A stretch of DNA of 64,000 nt from Paracoccus tegillarcae (GCF_002847305.1 NZ_CP025408.1:2749001-2813000), one strand, 5' to 3'; shown: positions 1-8,894, numbered from the stretch's first letter. The notes: generated by a model from the letters alone, not told the origin. A program made the numbers and translations.

Positions 1-797
1 CAGCGCAGCGCGGCGCGCGGCGGCATCAGCGGATCATCCTGTCCGATGCGGTGGTGAATGGTGAAATTGGCGTCGGGAAAAGCTGCGCGTAGCCCCATCC
101 AGAACTGATCGGCGGCGTCCGGGCCGTGGCCGGTGATCCCGCCCGGATGTTCAAGCTGACAGGCGCGGTCGTATTCGGCCGGGATCGCCGCCATATCCGC
201 GCCCATGATCCGGCCCAGCAGATCGGCGTAGCGCTGCCCCCATTCATTGTCATTGCCACAGCCCTGATAGGGGCCGGGCCGGTCGGTCATGGGCGACAGC
301 GGTGCGATGCAGGCATCGGGGCCGCCCTGCTGGGCGATCTGGTCGCGGGCATAGGCGGCGGGGTCCAGCCCCATCTGGCGCACGATGGCGCCCTGATCGC
401 GGATCAGCCATTCGTCGTCGATCATGTTATTGCGGGCATGACAGTCGGCAATGATGCGATAGCGCAGCTTGCGCCCGCTGGCCTTGCCATAGACACCATC
501 GCCCGTATGCGTCGCCAGCGAGACGATCCGATGCGAGGACAGCATGCCGTCTTCGGGTGTCCCCGACCAGATCACATCCTCGCCCAGCAATTGCCGGTCG
601 GGAAATTCGGCCAGCGTTGCCATGGTGGCTGCGATCACGCCCTGATTGCCGACCACGACCGATGCCGGTGAACGCACGACGATATCGGGCGCGTAGTAAT
701 GGTGCAGCGTCGCGACGCCGCGGTCTTCCCAGATCTCGCGGGTGATCCCGAGGATGTAATCGGGAAAATCGCGGAACTTCGGATCAAATCCCTTCAT
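1..797 (-). CDS. NTF2/SnoaL-like two-domain protein, partial (C-terminus beyond the left edge)
   Basis: An open frame of 265 codons starts at the ATG at 797-795 and runs off the window without a stop. The start overlaps the stop of the LacI-type gene in TGATG, so translation is probably coupled. The first domain (about residues 15-145) clearly resembles the first half of the protein at 10028-11197: both have an 'IW.G' turn, a conserved 'RTIADC/RIIADC' strand, a 'W..SDQ/W.IRDQ' strand and then a QMGLDP/QLGLDP helix. A second NTF2-like domain starts near residue 215 and is cut by the edge. These folds form cone-shaped pockets used as cyclases, isomerases, hydratases or ligand binders. No catalytic pair can be assigned. 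It is the last visible gene of the catabolic operon; function unknown. Confidence 0.75.
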   Translation of the reverse strand, partial: MKGFDPKFRDFPDYILGITREIWEDRGVATLHHYYAPDIVVRSPASVVVGNQGVIAATMATLAEFPDRQLLGEDVIWSGTPEDGMLSSHRIVSLATHTGDGVYGKASGRKLRYRIIADCHARNNMIDDEWLIRDQGAIVRQMGLDPAAYARDQIAQQGGPDACIAPLSPMTDRPGPYQGCGNDNEWGQRYADLLGRIMGADMAAIPAEYDRACQLEHPGGITGHGPDAADQFWMGLRAAFPDANFTIHHRIGQDDPLMPPRAALR

Positions 798-1816
798 CAA
801 CTCCAACCTTCTGGAATGCGGGCCGATCCGCGCAGGATCAGCGGCCCGTCGATCTCGATCTTTTGTGGAACGCGCCGGCGATCCTGTATCTTGCCCAGCA
901 TCGTCTCGACCGTGGCGTCGACCATGCGATTGACCGGCTGGCGAACGGTGGTCAGGTCAAAGGCGGGCCAGCTGGCCAGCGGCACGTCGTCATAGCCCAC
1001 GACAGAGATGTCCTTGCCCAGTTGCAGCCCCAATTCGATCCGCAAGACGTCCATGACCGCAAAGGCCATATGATCGTTGCCCACGAAGATCGCGTCGGGC
1101 GGTTGGGGCAGGGCCATCATCTGCCGCGCGGCCTCGGCCGCATGGTCGCGCTGATACATGCCGTCGATCACCGAGATGGGCGCATGGCCTGCCGCGGCCA
1201 GCGCGGTTTCAAACCCTTCGCGACGGTCGCGGCCTGTCGACGACCCGGACCACCCGGCGATATGGGCGATCCGCTGATGCCCGCCTGCCACCAGAAACTC
1301 GGCAACCTTGGCGCCGCCGGCGCGATTGGCCGAGGTCACGGCGGAATGGGCGGGACCGTCCTGGTCACGGTTGAACAGCACGACGGGAATGCCAGCGTTC
1401 TCGCATCGTTTGGACAGATCATGTGTCATGGCGACCGAGGCCGCGATGATCCCGTCGACCTGATAGTCGATCAATTCCTGCACCACATCATCGACCTGCG
1501 CCTCTGAGTTCTCGGCCATGAAGATCAGGATGTGATAGCCCTCTGCCTGCAACGCACGCGACAGATGCTCGATAGCCACGGGGTAGAACTGGTTTTCCAG
1601 ATAGGCGACGACCAGACCGATGATGCGCGACCGTCCCGTGATCAGCGAACGCGCCAGAACATTTGGCCTGTAACCCAGTTGCTCTGCCGCCGCGCGAACC
1701 TTTTCGGCCATGGCAGATGAGACCGAGGCACCGGGCGTGTACACCCGGCTGACAGCCGATTGGCTGACGCCTGCCAGTCGCGCCACATCGGTTGAGGTAG
1801 CTTTTTCCATTGTCAT
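797..1816 (-). CDS. LacI/GalR-family transcriptional regulator
   Basis: 339 aa, the usual length for the family. The N-terminus holds a LacI helix-turn-helix (residues about 7-27, TDVARLAGVSQSAVSRV) followed by the hinge helix region with RPN and ARSL. A periplasmic-binding-protein-like sensor domain fills residues 60-335 (GLVV, NRD, GYDD and 'VRQPV' elements). The ATG at 1816 overlaps the SDR stop in TGATG; an in-frame ATG lies two codons further on. The gene sits inside the operon it probably controls. Two near-identical CG-centred palindromes in the neighbouring intergenic regions fit LacI-family operators, so I infer that it represses the transporter/dehydrogenase operon and the flanking NTF2-like genes until a ligand binds. 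The effector is unknown. Confidence 0.9.
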   Translation of the reverse strand: MTMEKATSTDVARLAGVSQSAVSRVYTPGASVSSAMAEKVRAAAEQLGYRPNVLARSLITGRSRIIGLVVAYLENQFYPVAIEHLSRALQAEGYHILIFMAENSEAQVDDVVQELIDYQVDGIIAASVAMTHDLSKRCENAGIPVVLFNRDQDGPAHSAVTSANRAGGAKVAEFLVAGGHQRIAHIAGWSGSSTGRDRREGFETALAAAGHAPISVIDGMYQRDHAAEAARQMMALPQPPDAIFVGNDHMAFAVMDVLRIELGLQLGKDISVVGYDDVPLASWPAFDLTTVRQPVNRMVDATVETMLGKIQDRRRVPQKIEIDGPLILRGSARIPEGWS

Positions 1817-2580
1817 CAATCCGCCGTCCATCCGCCATCGATCATCATGGCCGTCCCCGTCACCAGGGCCGACGCATCCGAGGCAAGATAGACCACCGCC
1901 CCCATAATGTCCTCGACCTTGCCGACGCGGCCCAGCTTGATCTTTTCCTCCAGCCATTTCACGCGCTCGGGGTTGGCGAATGTCTGTTCGGTCAGCGGTG
2001 TACGGATAAAGGTGGGGCAGACGGTGTTGATACGCACCTGCTGCGGCCCCCACTCGATGGCCATGGATTTGACCATGCCCTCCAGAGCGTGCTTGCTGGC
2101 CGAGTAAACCGCCCGGTCGATCCCGCCGACATGGCCCATCTGACTGGAAATATGGATGATCGAGCCGCCCCGGCCCGAACCGATCATTCCGCGTGCAACA
2201 GCAGATGACAGGAAATAGGCGGCGCGCAGGTTGACCGACATCACCGCGTCAAAATCGTCAGCCGTGGTTTCGACAGCCGCTGAATGCCGCGCCAGCCCGG
2301 CCGAGTTTACAACAATGTCAAAGGGCGCCTCGGCCTGTAGCGCTGCGTTCAGGGCATCGAGATCCGCGATGTCCAGCACCATCGCGCTGGCGCTGTCGCC
2401 GCGTGCGGTGATCTGATCCACGACCGTTTGCAGACGCTCGGCCCCGCGTGCGGCGCAGGTGACATGCGCGCCCTGTTCGGCCAGCGCGGCCGCGCAGGCC
2501 GCCCCGATGCCCGATGATGCGCCGGTCACCAAAGCGCGGCGTCCGTCCAGCCTGAAAGAGGGTGCGGTCGGCAGGCTCAT
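1816..2580 (-). CDS. Short-chain dehydrogenase/reductase (classical SDR)
   Basis: About 254 aa, typical for classical SDRs. A TGASSGIG nucleotide-binding motif lies near residue 19, NSAG near residue 90, and the catalytic Ser with YSASK around residues 142-160. The C-terminus ends in a 'MIDGGWTAD' segment as in FabG-like enzymes. I chose the ATG at 2580; a GTG at 2583 directly abuts the upstream TAA and is also possible. The gene follows the HpsN-like dehydrogenase with essentially no gap and overlaps the regulator start. In this operon it probably oxidises or reduces a hydroxyl/keto group of the imported compound or of an intermediate. The cofactor and substrate cannot be read from the sequence. 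Confidence 0.88.
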   Translation of the reverse strand: MSLPTAPSFRLDGRRALVTGASSGIGAACAAALAEQGAHVTCAARGAERLQTVVDQITARGDSASAMVLDIADLDALNAALQAEAPFDIVVNSAGLARHSAAVETTADDFDAVMSVNLRAAYFLSSAVARGMIGSGRGGSIIHISSQMGHVGGIDRAVYSASKHALEGMVKSMAIEWGPQQVRINTVCPTFIRTPLTEQTFANPERVKWLEEKIKLGRVGKVEDIMGAVVYLASDASALVTGTAMMIDGGWTAD

Positions 2581-2583
2581 CAC

Positions 2584-3912
2584 TTATTCCGCCGCCTCGC
2601 GATAAGGCGCGGCTGCGCCATAGGGGACGTTGATCCCGCCATAGCGGCGGACCCGGACATTGCATTGCTCGGCATGGCCGACAAACCCTTCCAGCATGCA
2701 CAGCCGCGATCCGTATTCACCGATCAGCGCCGCGGCCTCATCGGTCGTTACCCTCTGATAGCTGTGGGTTTTCAGAAATTTTCCGACCCACAGCCCGCCG
2801 GTGTATCGCCCGGCCTTTTTGGTGGGCAAGGTGTGGTTGGTCCCGATTACCTTGTCGCCATTCGCCACATTGGTGCGCGGCCCAAGGAACAAGGCGCCGT
2901 AAGAGTGCATGTTCTCAAGGAACCAGTCGTCGCGGTCGGTCATGACCTGCACATGTTCATAGGCCAGATCGTTGGCGAGGCTCAGCATTTCGTCATAACT
3001 GTCACACAGATAGATATCTCCATAGTCGCGCCACGAGGTTTCCGCCGTTTCACGCGTCGGCAAAATCGCCAGCAGCCGGTCGATTTGGGCCAGCGTCGCC
3101 TCGGCCAGATTTCGGCTGTTGGTGATCAGGCAGGCGGGCGAGTTGTAGCCGTGCTCGGCCTGCCCAAGCAGATCGGTGGCACACAACTCGGCATCGACGG
3201 TGTCATCCGCGATCACCATGGTTTCGGTCGGTCCGGCGAACAGGTCGATGCCGACGCGGCCATAAAGTTGCCGTTTTGCCTCGGCCACAAATGCGTTTCC
3301 GGGACCGACCAGCATATGCACCGGCTCTATGGTCTCGGTGCCAAGCGCCATCGCGCCTACAGCCTGCATCCCGCCCAGAACATAGATCTCATGGGCGCCG
3401 CCAAGATGCATGGCCGCAACGATGGCCGGATGCGGTGCGCCGTTGACCGGCGGGGCGGATGCGGCGATGCGCGGCACGCCTGCGACCGATGCGGTCAACA
3501 CCGACATATGAGCCGAGGCGACCATGGGGAATTTGCCGCCGGGCACATAGCAACCCACCGATTGCACCGGGATATTGCGATGGCCAAGGATCACGCCCGG
3601 CAGCGTTTCGACCTCGATATCCACCATCGAGGCACGCTGCGCCTCGGCAAAGCGGCGGATCTGGGTCTGTGCGAAACGGATATCGTCCATGTCGCGGGTG
3701 CTGACTTTTTGCATCGCCGCCTCGATCTCGGACGGTGTCAGCCGGAATGCGGGCGGGTCGTATTTGTCGAATTTCGCCGATAGTTCGCGGATGGCTGCAT
3801 CGCCGCGTGTCTCGATATCCTTCAGCACCGTCTCGACCGTGGCGCGCACCTTGGCGTCATCCTCGGCGCGTTGTTGCTCGGGTTTGCCGGATTTCAGATG
3901 TTCAATTGCCAT
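2584..3912 (-). CDS. Histidinol-dehydrogenase-family NAD-dependent dehydrogenase (HpsN-like)
   Basis: 442 aa, the length of HisD-type enzymes. Residues matching the HisD zinc ligands are present: Gln251 and His254 (GQAEH), Asp353 (NGDKVIG) and His413 (VGHAEQ). The catalytic Glu319-His320 pair (AYEHV) is also present. The middle segment [16 protein letters not shown] and GPTET are family hallmarks. Known non-histidine members include HpsN, which oxidises 2,3-dihydroxypropane-1-sulfonate. Operon context (sugar-type ABC importer, SDR, NTF2-like proteins, no his genes) argues strongly against histidine biosynthesis. HpsN itself is usually found with other hps genes, which are absent here, so I infer oxidation of an unidentified polyol-like or substituted alcohol substrate. 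The start overlaps the upstream NTF2-like gene by 11 bases. Confidence 0.85.
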   Translation of the reverse strand: MAIEHLKSGKPEQQRAEDDAKVRATVETVLKDIETRGDAAIRELSAKFDKYDPPAFRLTPSEIEAAMQKVSTRDMDDIRFAQTQIRRFAEAQRASMVDIEVETLPGVILGHRNIPVQSVGCYVPGGKFPMVASAHMSVLTASVAGVPRIAASAPPVNGAPHPAIVAAMHLGGAHEIYVLGGMQAVGAMALGTETIEPVHMLVGPGNAFVAEAKRQLYGRVGIDLFAGPTETMVIADDTVDAELCATDLLGQAEHGYNSPACLITNSRNLAEATLAQIDRLLAILPTRETAETSWRDYGDIYLCDSYDEMLSLANDLAYEHVQVMTDRDDWFLENMHSYGALFLGPRTNVANGDKVIGTNHTLPTKKAGRYTGGLWVGKFLKTHSYQRVTTDEAAALIGEYGSRLCMLEGFVGHAEQCNVRVRRYGGINVPYGAAAPYREAAE

Positions 3913-4408
3913 TGGCCGCTACCTTCTGTGGACGCGGCGCCGTTCGGTCGCCGCGATCATATGCTTCCCAGCCTTCGCCCGCGAACACGTCGCGGCCAAG
4001 CTGGGCGAGGACAGAGGCGAAATCGACCGAGACCCAATTGTCCCGAATGCGCCCGTCCTCGACTTTCCAGAAATCCATATAAGGGATCTTAACCCGCTTG
4101 CCGGTCGCCGCGATGCCCATGAACTCACCGGAATGTGTCGCCTCGATATGGCCGAAACAGGATGCCCAATCGCCCTCGCAGACAAAGCGTTCGGTCTTGT
4201 ATTCCCGGTCGCTAAAGGCCGCGCGCAGCGGCAATTGCCAATGCGCGCGAAACGCGGCCAGATCCGGTTTAAAGCCGCAGCCGTAATTGCCCATCCAGCG
4301 GAATTCCTCATGGAAATGGGCGGCCATGTCATCGGAATTGGCGGCCAGCGCGGCCTCCATTCGGGTGATCACCTGACGCGTCGCGCGGGCGTGTTCTTCC
4401 GGGGTCAT
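3902..4408 (-). CDS. SnoaL-like/NTF2-like single-domain protein ('ester cyclase' type)
   Basis: 168 aa forming one NTF2-like domain. An N-terminal helix is followed by '[11 protein letters not shown]', a '[17 protein letters not shown]' strand pair, the family turn '[17 protein letters not shown]' and the C-terminal strand '[11 protein letters not shown]'. The phrase 'I.DNWV.VD' recurs as 'IRENWVPLD' in the protein at 8936-10003, so the two are related. It starts at 4408 with a 4-base ATGA overlap with the ABC ATPase stop and overlaps the dehydrogenase start, so it is embedded in the operon. Such proteins often catalyse cyclisation, dehydration or isomerisation of small carbonyl compounds; the reaction here is unknown. 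Confidence 0.82.
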   Translation of the reverse strand: MTPEEHARATRQVITRMEAALAANSDDMAAHFHEEFRWMGNYGCGFKPDLAAFRAHWQLPLRAAFSDREYKTERFVCEGDWASCFGHIEATHSGEFMGIAATGKRVKIPYMDFWKVEDGRIRDNWVSVDFASVLAQLGRDVFAGEGWEAYDRGDRTAPRPQKVAANGN

Positions 4409-5466
4409 CGCACGCCTCCGTCGAGCCTCTCGCCGGTTTGCGCGTCGAAGAGGTGGCAGATTGCGGCGGGGATGGTCGCCCCGACCTCTTCGCCGATCTC
4501 GATGCGGAAATCCTTGGGCGCCTTGATGGACACCAGCGCATCGTCAATCCGGTAAGAGATCATCGACGCTTCGCCCAGCAGTTCGACCGAATAGACCGGC
4601 GCACGCAGATCGCCCCCCTCGGCTGCCAGCGTCACATCCTCGGCGCGAAAACCAAGCGTGACGGGACCGGAATGATCACTTGGCAGCCCGGCGATGCGAA
4701 TGCCCGGCGCCTCAAAAACGCCACCGCGCAGCGTGCCCGGCACAAGGTTCATGGCGGGACTGCCGATGAAGCTGGCGACAAAGGTATTTGCGGGATAGTC
4801 GTAGATGTCGGTCGGTGTGCCGACCTGCTGGATCTTGCCCTTGTTCATCACCACCACGCGGTCGGCCAGTGTCATGGCCTCGATCTGGTCATGGGTCACA
4901 TAGATCGTCGTGGTGCGCAGCTTGTGTTGCAGGTTCTTGATCTGCGCCCGCGTCGAGACGCGCAGCTTGGCGTCCAGGTTTGACAGCGGCTCGTCCATCA
5001 GAAATACGGTCGGCTTTCGCACGATGGCCCGGCCAAGCGCCACGCGCTGACGCTGACCGCCCGACAGCGCGGCAGGGCGGCGTTCCAGGAGATCGGTCAG
5101 TTCGACCATTTCGGCAGCGCGCATGACCCGGTCGTGATGTTCCTCTTTTGGAACCTTGCGGACCTTCAGCGGGAAGCGGATGTTTTCATAGACGGAAAGC
5201 TGCGGGTAGAGCCCGTAGGATTGGAACACCATCGCGATGTCGCGGTCCTTGGGCTCCAGTTTGTTGACCACGCGGTCGCCGATCCAGATCTCGCCTTCGG
5301 TGACGTCCTCCAGCCCCGCAATCATCCGCATGGTCGTCGATTTGCCACAACCCGACGGGCCAAGCAGAACGATGAATTCCTCATCGGCGATATGCAGGTC
5401 AAAATCGTCAACCCCCACAAAGCTGCCCCAACGCTTGTTCACATTCTTCAGATGCATCTCTGCCAT
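4405..5466 (-). CDS. ABC transporter ATP-binding protein, MalK/UgpC type
   Basis: 353 aa. Walker A GPSGCGKST near residues 36-44, Q-loop in 'VFQSYGLYPQ', signature LSGGQRQR, Walker B 'VFLMDEPLSNLDAKLR' and the switch His in 'YVTHDQIEAM'. A C-terminal OB-type regulatory domain (about 240-350; 'FIGSPAMNLVPG', 'GFRAEDV') marks the carbohydrate/polyol importer subfamily. It energises the two permeases directly upstream (5-base gap) on the cytoplasmic side. The stop overlaps the next gene in ATGA. Substrates of this subfamily include sugars, polyols and glycerol phosphate; the passenger here is not identified. Confidence 0.95.
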   Translation of the reverse strand: MAEMHLKNVNKRWGSFVGVDDFDLHIADEEFIVLLGPSGCGKSTTMRMIAGLEDVTEGEIWIGDRVVNKLEPKDRDIAMVFQSYGLYPQLSVYENIRFPLKVRKVPKEEHHDRVMRAAEMVELTDLLERRPAALSGGQRQRVALGRAIVRKPTVFLMDEPLSNLDAKLRVSTRAQIKNLQHKLRTTTIYVTHDQIEAMTLADRVVVMNKGKIQQVGTPTDIYDYPANTFVASFIGSPAMNLVPGTLRGGVFEAPGIRIAGLPSDHSGPVTLGFRAEDVTLAAEGGDLRAPVYSVELLGEASMISYRIDDALVSIKAPKDFRIEIGEEVGATIPAAICHLFDAQTGERLDGGVR

Positions 5467-5471
5467 GGGGA

Positions 5472-6353
5472 TTATCCTTTCACTGCGCCTGCGGTCAGGC
5501 CGCTGACAATCTGACGCTGGAACACCATGACCAGCACGAACAGGGGGGCCATCGCAGAAACGGCGGCGGCAACGGCGTACATCACCTTGCCCTCCTGCTG
5601 CGTTGACCCGAGGAAACCGTTGATTTTCGGGATCATGGTCTGGTTTTCTTGGCTGAGCAGCATCGAGGTGACCGTAAAGTCGTTATAGGCCAGCAAGAAG
5701 CTGAACAGCCCGGTGGTCACGACGCCCGGCCACATCACCGGGATCACCGCCAGCCGGAAAGCCTGGAACCGGGTGCAGCCATCGACCATCGCGCTTTCAT
5801 CCAGATCCTTGGGAATGGTCAGGAAAAAGCTGTGCAGCATCCACAGGGTAAAGGGCTGATTGATCGCCACCAGAACGATGATCGTCGTGGGCAGATAGCC
5901 CCAGATGTTCATCTCGAAGAACGGCAGCAGATAGCCAGAGACCAGCGTGACATGCGGCATGGCCCGAAAGATCAGCGCGGCGATCAGCAGCCAGAAGGTA
6001 TAGCGAAACCCCGACCGGGCGAGGGCGTAGCCGCCTAGCGTGCCGAAGGTCAGCGAGATAGTGACAACGGCAAAGACGACGATGCCGGTATTCAGCACAG
6101 CCTTCCAAAAGCCCTGTTCGACCCAGGCGCCGTAATAGCCCTGCATGGTGAAGGCGTCGCCTGTCTGCCGGGTTGTCGCCGGGCCAAAGATCGCATTCAT
6201 CCAGTCGGTGCGGGAAAAGAAGTCGGCCTCGACCTTAAAGGATCCCCAGGCCGTCCAGATGAACGGAAACGCCGCCAGAAACAGCCAGAAGAGCACAAAG
6301 CCCGTGGACAGAAGGACAAGCGGCAGCGGCTTTTGATGCAGAGTTTTTGCCAT
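5472..6353 (-). CDS. ABC transporter permease, MalG type
   Basis: 293 aa with about six hydrophobic segments, starting with a membrane anchor at residues 10-32. The EAA-type loop that docks on the ATPase is visible as 'DLDESAMVDGCTRFQAFRLAVIPV' (about 185-208; quoted length avoided beyond its core, key residues are EsamvDG and P). A periplasmic loop follows the first helix, as in MalG. It lies 4 bases after the MalF-type permease stop and 5 bases before the ATPase start, so all three should be translated from one message. It forms half of the transmembrane channel in the inner membrane. Confidence 0.93.
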   Translation of the reverse strand: MAKTLHQKPLPLVLLSTGFVLFWLFLAAFPFIWTAWGSFKVEADFFSRTDWMNAIFGPATTRQTGDAFTMQGYYGAWVEQGFWKAVLNTGIVVFAVVTISLTFGTLGGYALARSGFRYTFWLLIAALIFRAMPHVTLVSGYLLPFFEMNIWGYLPTTIIVLVAINQPFTLWMLHSFFLTIPKDLDESAMVDGCTRFQAFRLAVIPVMWPGVVTTGLFSFLLAYNDFTVTSMLLSQENQTMIPKINGFLGSTQQEGKVMYAVAAAVSAMAPLFVLVMVFQRQIVSGLTAGAVKG

Positions 6354-6357
6354 GATT

Positions 6358-7386
6358 TCAGGCCTTTCTCTTGAAGTCGCGCCAGGTGCGGATCAGCACC
6401 GGGAACAGCAGGATCACGACGCCCAGAATGGTCAGCATCGAACTGGTCGCAGCCGAGCCGAATAATGGGAAATCGCCAGAGCGCAGATCGGAATAGATCA
6501 GATAACTGAGCGAGGTCGCGTTGGCCTCGGCCGAGAAGCCGATGATCGGTTCGAACACCCGGAAATTATCCATCAGCTGCATCAGCGCGATAAAGGTCGC
6601 CAGCGGTGCCAGATAGGGGATGGTCACAAAACGGATACGCTCCCAACGGCTGGCGCCATCAACCATGGCGCTTTCCAGCGTGTCCTGCGGCACGGTCTGC
6701 AGACCGGCATAGAACACCACAAAGGCAAAGGGCGCGCTATGCCAGACCCCATAGACGAACAGCGTCACCCATGTCAGCGTCGGCGAGGCCTTCAGTGATA
6801 GCTGGGGATTGTCGAACAACACCTGCAGCGATGCGCCGATCACCCCGCGCGAGTCGATCATCCAGAACAGGACCAACGCGCCAATGAGCGGCGTCACGAT
6901 CATCGGAAGCAGCGAGAAAAAGATCACCGGCCCCTTGAGCCAGCCCGAGACCGAGTTCACGGCAACCGCAATGGTAAAACCAAGAATGATGACCAGCGGA
7001 GTGACGATGAACGTGTAGGCCAGCGTAAAGATCAGTGCCTTGTAGAAAGGCAGGTTCATCACGCGCGACATGAAATCGCCAAACCCGTCGCTGTTGCGCC
7101 AGGCGCTGCCCAATTCGGAAAAGGCCAGATGGCTGGCGTTGGAATAAGTGCCCATGCCGTTGAAGCGCCCCATCGGGCTTTCTTCGCGCAGGCCGGCCAT
7201 GGCCGAGGAATCGACGCGCATTTCGGATTTGCACCCGAACGGGCCGCAGGATTCGACCTGGGTCATGATTTGCTGATGTTCGACAAACAGCGACTGATAG
7301 GCGACCGAGATGATCGGGATGGCAATGAACAGGATCATTGCAATCAGCGATGGCAAGACAAATGCGAGAAACGTTCTGTGCGGCAT
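6358..7386 (-). CDS. ABC transporter permease, MalF type
   Basis: 342 aa. A first transmembrane helix (residues 8-28) is followed by an unusually long periplasmic segment (about 30-115) with two cysteines in 'ESCGPFGCKSEM' that could form a disulfide. About five further helices come next. The EAA loop is seen as 'TLESAMVDGASRWERIRF'. An SD-like GGAG stands 8 bases before the ATG. It partners the MalG-type permease. A 112-base spacer containing two hairpins separates it from the binding protein gene, an arrangement that often lowers permease expression relative to the binding protein. Confidence 0.92.
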   Translation of the reverse strand: MPHRTFLAFVLPSLIAMILFIAIPIISVAYQSLFVEHQQIMTQVESCGPFGCKSEMRVDSSAMAGLREESPMGRFNGMGTYSNASHLAFSELGSAWRNSDGFGDFMSRVMNLPFYKALIFTLAYTFIVTPLVIILGFTIAVAVNSVSGWLKGPVIFFSLLPMIVTPLIGALVLFWMIDSRGVIGASLQVLFDNPQLSLKASPTLTWVTLFVYGVWHSAPFAFVVFYAGLQTVPQDTLESAMVDGASRWERIRFVTIPYLAPLATFIALMQLMDNFRVFEPIIGFSAEANATSLSYLIYSDLRSGDFPLFGSAATSSMLTILGVVILLFPVLIRTWRDFKRKA

Positions 7387-7417
7387 GGGTTACTCCGTCG
7401 AACGTGGCGGGACAGGG

Positions 7418-7491
7418 CCGTGCCGCTGCGGGCGGCACGGTGGACTGGGCACAATAGGTCGGGGCGCGGGGCTGCGGGAATGCAGTCCCGC
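7418..7491 (-). promoter_or_regulatory. Two stem-loops between binding-protein and permease genes
   Basis: Hairpin 1 pairs CCGTGCCGC (7418-7426) with GCGGCACGG (7432-7440) over a 5-base loop. Hairpin 2 pairs GCGGGA (7474-7479) with TCCCGC (7486-7491). Neither is followed by a T run on the minus strand. Hairpins at this position in binding-protein transporter operons usually stabilise the upstream mRNA or partly terminate, giving excess binding protein. That role is inferred from position and analogy. Confidence 0.55.
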
Positions 7492-7498
7492 CCGCCTG

Positions 7499-8737
7499 TT
7501 ATTTGATAAAGCCGGCCTCGGTGGCAGCCGTCATATAGGCGGCGCTGACATCGGAAAGCGCCTGTTCAGCACTTTCCTGGCCTTGCATGAATTCGGCCAG
7601 ATTGTCGCCAAGCGCCGTGTGCAGCAGGCCCATATAGGGCAGCATCGGATAGGGCCGTGCGCCTGCCTCCAGATCAGCCGCGACGCCAATAGCAGCCGGT
7701 GTCGGCTCGTATCCCGCGACCAGCCAGACGGCGGCCTCTTGGTTCTCGGCGACGGTTTCGGGCGAAATGCCAACCATCATCGCGCGGAACGAGGCCTCGG
7801 CGTCTTCGTCCGAGATATTCTTTGCAATCACGAACCCGTCCCACCACAACGCGGCGGCCGGGATCGTGCCACCGTCGAGGGTCGGCGATGCGGCAAAGCG
7901 CGTGACATTCGCAACCTCCGGGGCAGGGCCCTCGGCATCGGCATATTGACGTGTGCGAGAACCCCACTGGATCTGGATCGCGGTATCGCCCGCCTCCCAT
8001 AGCGGGTACATGGCGTTGCTGTCATAGGTGACGAAATCCGGGCTCATATACTCGCTCATGGCTTTCAAAGCCTCCAGCGTCTTCAGGCCGTTTTCGTTGT
8101 TGATATCGACCTCGGCGGTGCCGTCCTTAAAGAACTCACCGCCCGTCGCCAGATAGGTGTTCACGAATTCCGCCGCCAGATCCCAGCCCGGCTTGTAGCC
8201 CGCCGCGATCGGGTTCTCCATCACGCCATTGTCGCGCAGGGTTTTGGCCGCTGCGATGATCTCGTCATAGGTGGTCGGCACCTCGATGCCGTTTTCGCTG
8301 AGGATATCCTCGCGATAGAACAGGTGCTGGGCATTGGCCATAAAGGCGATCGCAACGACATTTCCGTCAATGCGGATCAGTTGCTGCTCTTGCAGATCCT
8401 GTCCCCATTTCTCGATATATTCGTCGAGCGGCCGGACCAGATCGGCCGACAGCAGCGGCATGATCGAATTGGTCGCGATCACTGCCACGGTGTAGCTGGC
8501 CGGATTGGTCGTCAGCGCGGGAACCTGGATGTTCTTGTGTTCGGTCGTCTGGTTCTTGGTCACCTCGACCGTGTCGCTGGCGCAGGTCTCGGCTGCGGTG
8601 GCGATCACATGCAGAGCGTCGAAATCATTCGACAGGATTCGCACGGAACCCTCTTCGATGCCGCAATCGGCCATGGCAGCGCCGGCGCCGGCAATCAGGG
8701 CAACAGTGGCGGCCGAGGCTTTCAGAAACTTGTTCAT
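7499..8737 (-). CDS. ABC transporter substrate-binding protein (carbohydrate/polyol type)
   Basis: 412 aa. Residues 1-23 form a signal peptide (K, hydrophobic core, AMA cleavage site), so the protein is periplasmic. The mature part has the MalE-like two-lobe pattern ('YREDILSENGIEVPTTYDE', 'AAGYKPGWDLA', 'GDTAIQIQWGSR'). Two early cysteines (ADC and ETC) may form a disulfide; the sequence around the first is not a good lipobox. AGGAGA lies 8 bases before the ATG at 8737. It is the first gene of the minus-strand operon. The promoter region upstream contains a LacI-type operator. Many Trp residues in the C-lobe would suit a polyhydroxy ligand, but the ligand is unknown. Confidence 0.92.
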   Translation of the reverse strand: MNKFLKASAATVALIAGAGAAMADCGIEEGSVRILSNDFDALHVIATAAETCASDTVEVTKNQTTEHKNIQVPALTTNPASYTVAVIATNSIMPLLSADLVRPLDEYIEKWGQDLQEQQLIRIDGNVVAIAFMANAQHLFYREDILSENGIEVPTTYDEIIAAAKTLRDNGVMENPIAAGYKPGWDLAAEFVNTYLATGGEFFKDGTAEVDINNENGLKTLEALKAMSEYMSPDFVTYDSNAMYPLWEAGDTAIQIQWGSRTRQYADAEGPAPEVANVTRFAASPTLDGGTIPAAALWWDGFVIAKNISDEDAEASFRAMMVGISPETVAENQEAAVWLVAGYEPTPAAIGVAADLEAGARPYPMLPYMGLLHTALGDNLAEFMQGQESAEQALSDVSAAYMTAATEAGFIK

Positions 8738-8849
8738 CTATCGTCTCCTGTTGAGAGAATGACCCATTTCCAGGGCATGAATACTCGACCGTAGTGCAAA
8801 ACAGGGTCGATGAAGGCAGTGCCTGTTATTGGCGATGAGGCTTGAATTT

Positions 8850-8869
8850 GCATCTCGCAAGAGAGATGC
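8850..8869. promoter_or_regulatory. Inverted repeat GCATCTC-N6-GAGATGC
   Basis: Perfect 7-base arms at 8850-8856 and 8863-8869 lie 10 bases from the LacI-type palindrome, downstream of the likely promoter of the transporter operon. It shares the TTTGCAT half-site (8847-8853) with the palindrome at 8879-8894. It could be a second, weaker operator or a leader hairpin. Confidence 0.4.
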
Positions 8870-8878
8870 TAGCAATGT

Positions 8879-8894
8879 TTGCATACGAATGCAA
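8879..8894. promoter_or_regulatory. Putative LacI-family operator O1 (TTGCATACGAATGCAA)
   Basis: A 16-base CG-centred palindrome with one mismatched pair, the classic LacI/GalR operator geometry. It lies 42 bases before the start of the NTF2-like gene at 8936 and about 140 bases before the binding-protein gene on the other strand. Fifteen of its 16 bases recur at 11254-11269. Assignment to the regulator at 797-1816 is inferred from proximity and repetition. Confidence 0.7.

Noticed and set aside
1817..2053. N-terminal extension of the LacI-type regulator
   Set aside because: It overlaps the SDR coding sequence in another frame, and the helix-turn-helix begins only a few residues after the ATG at 1816.
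2584..3912. Histidinol dehydrogenase (hisD) of histidine biosynthesis
   Set aside because: Catalytic residues match the family, but there are no his genes around it and it is embedded in a transporter/SDR operon.
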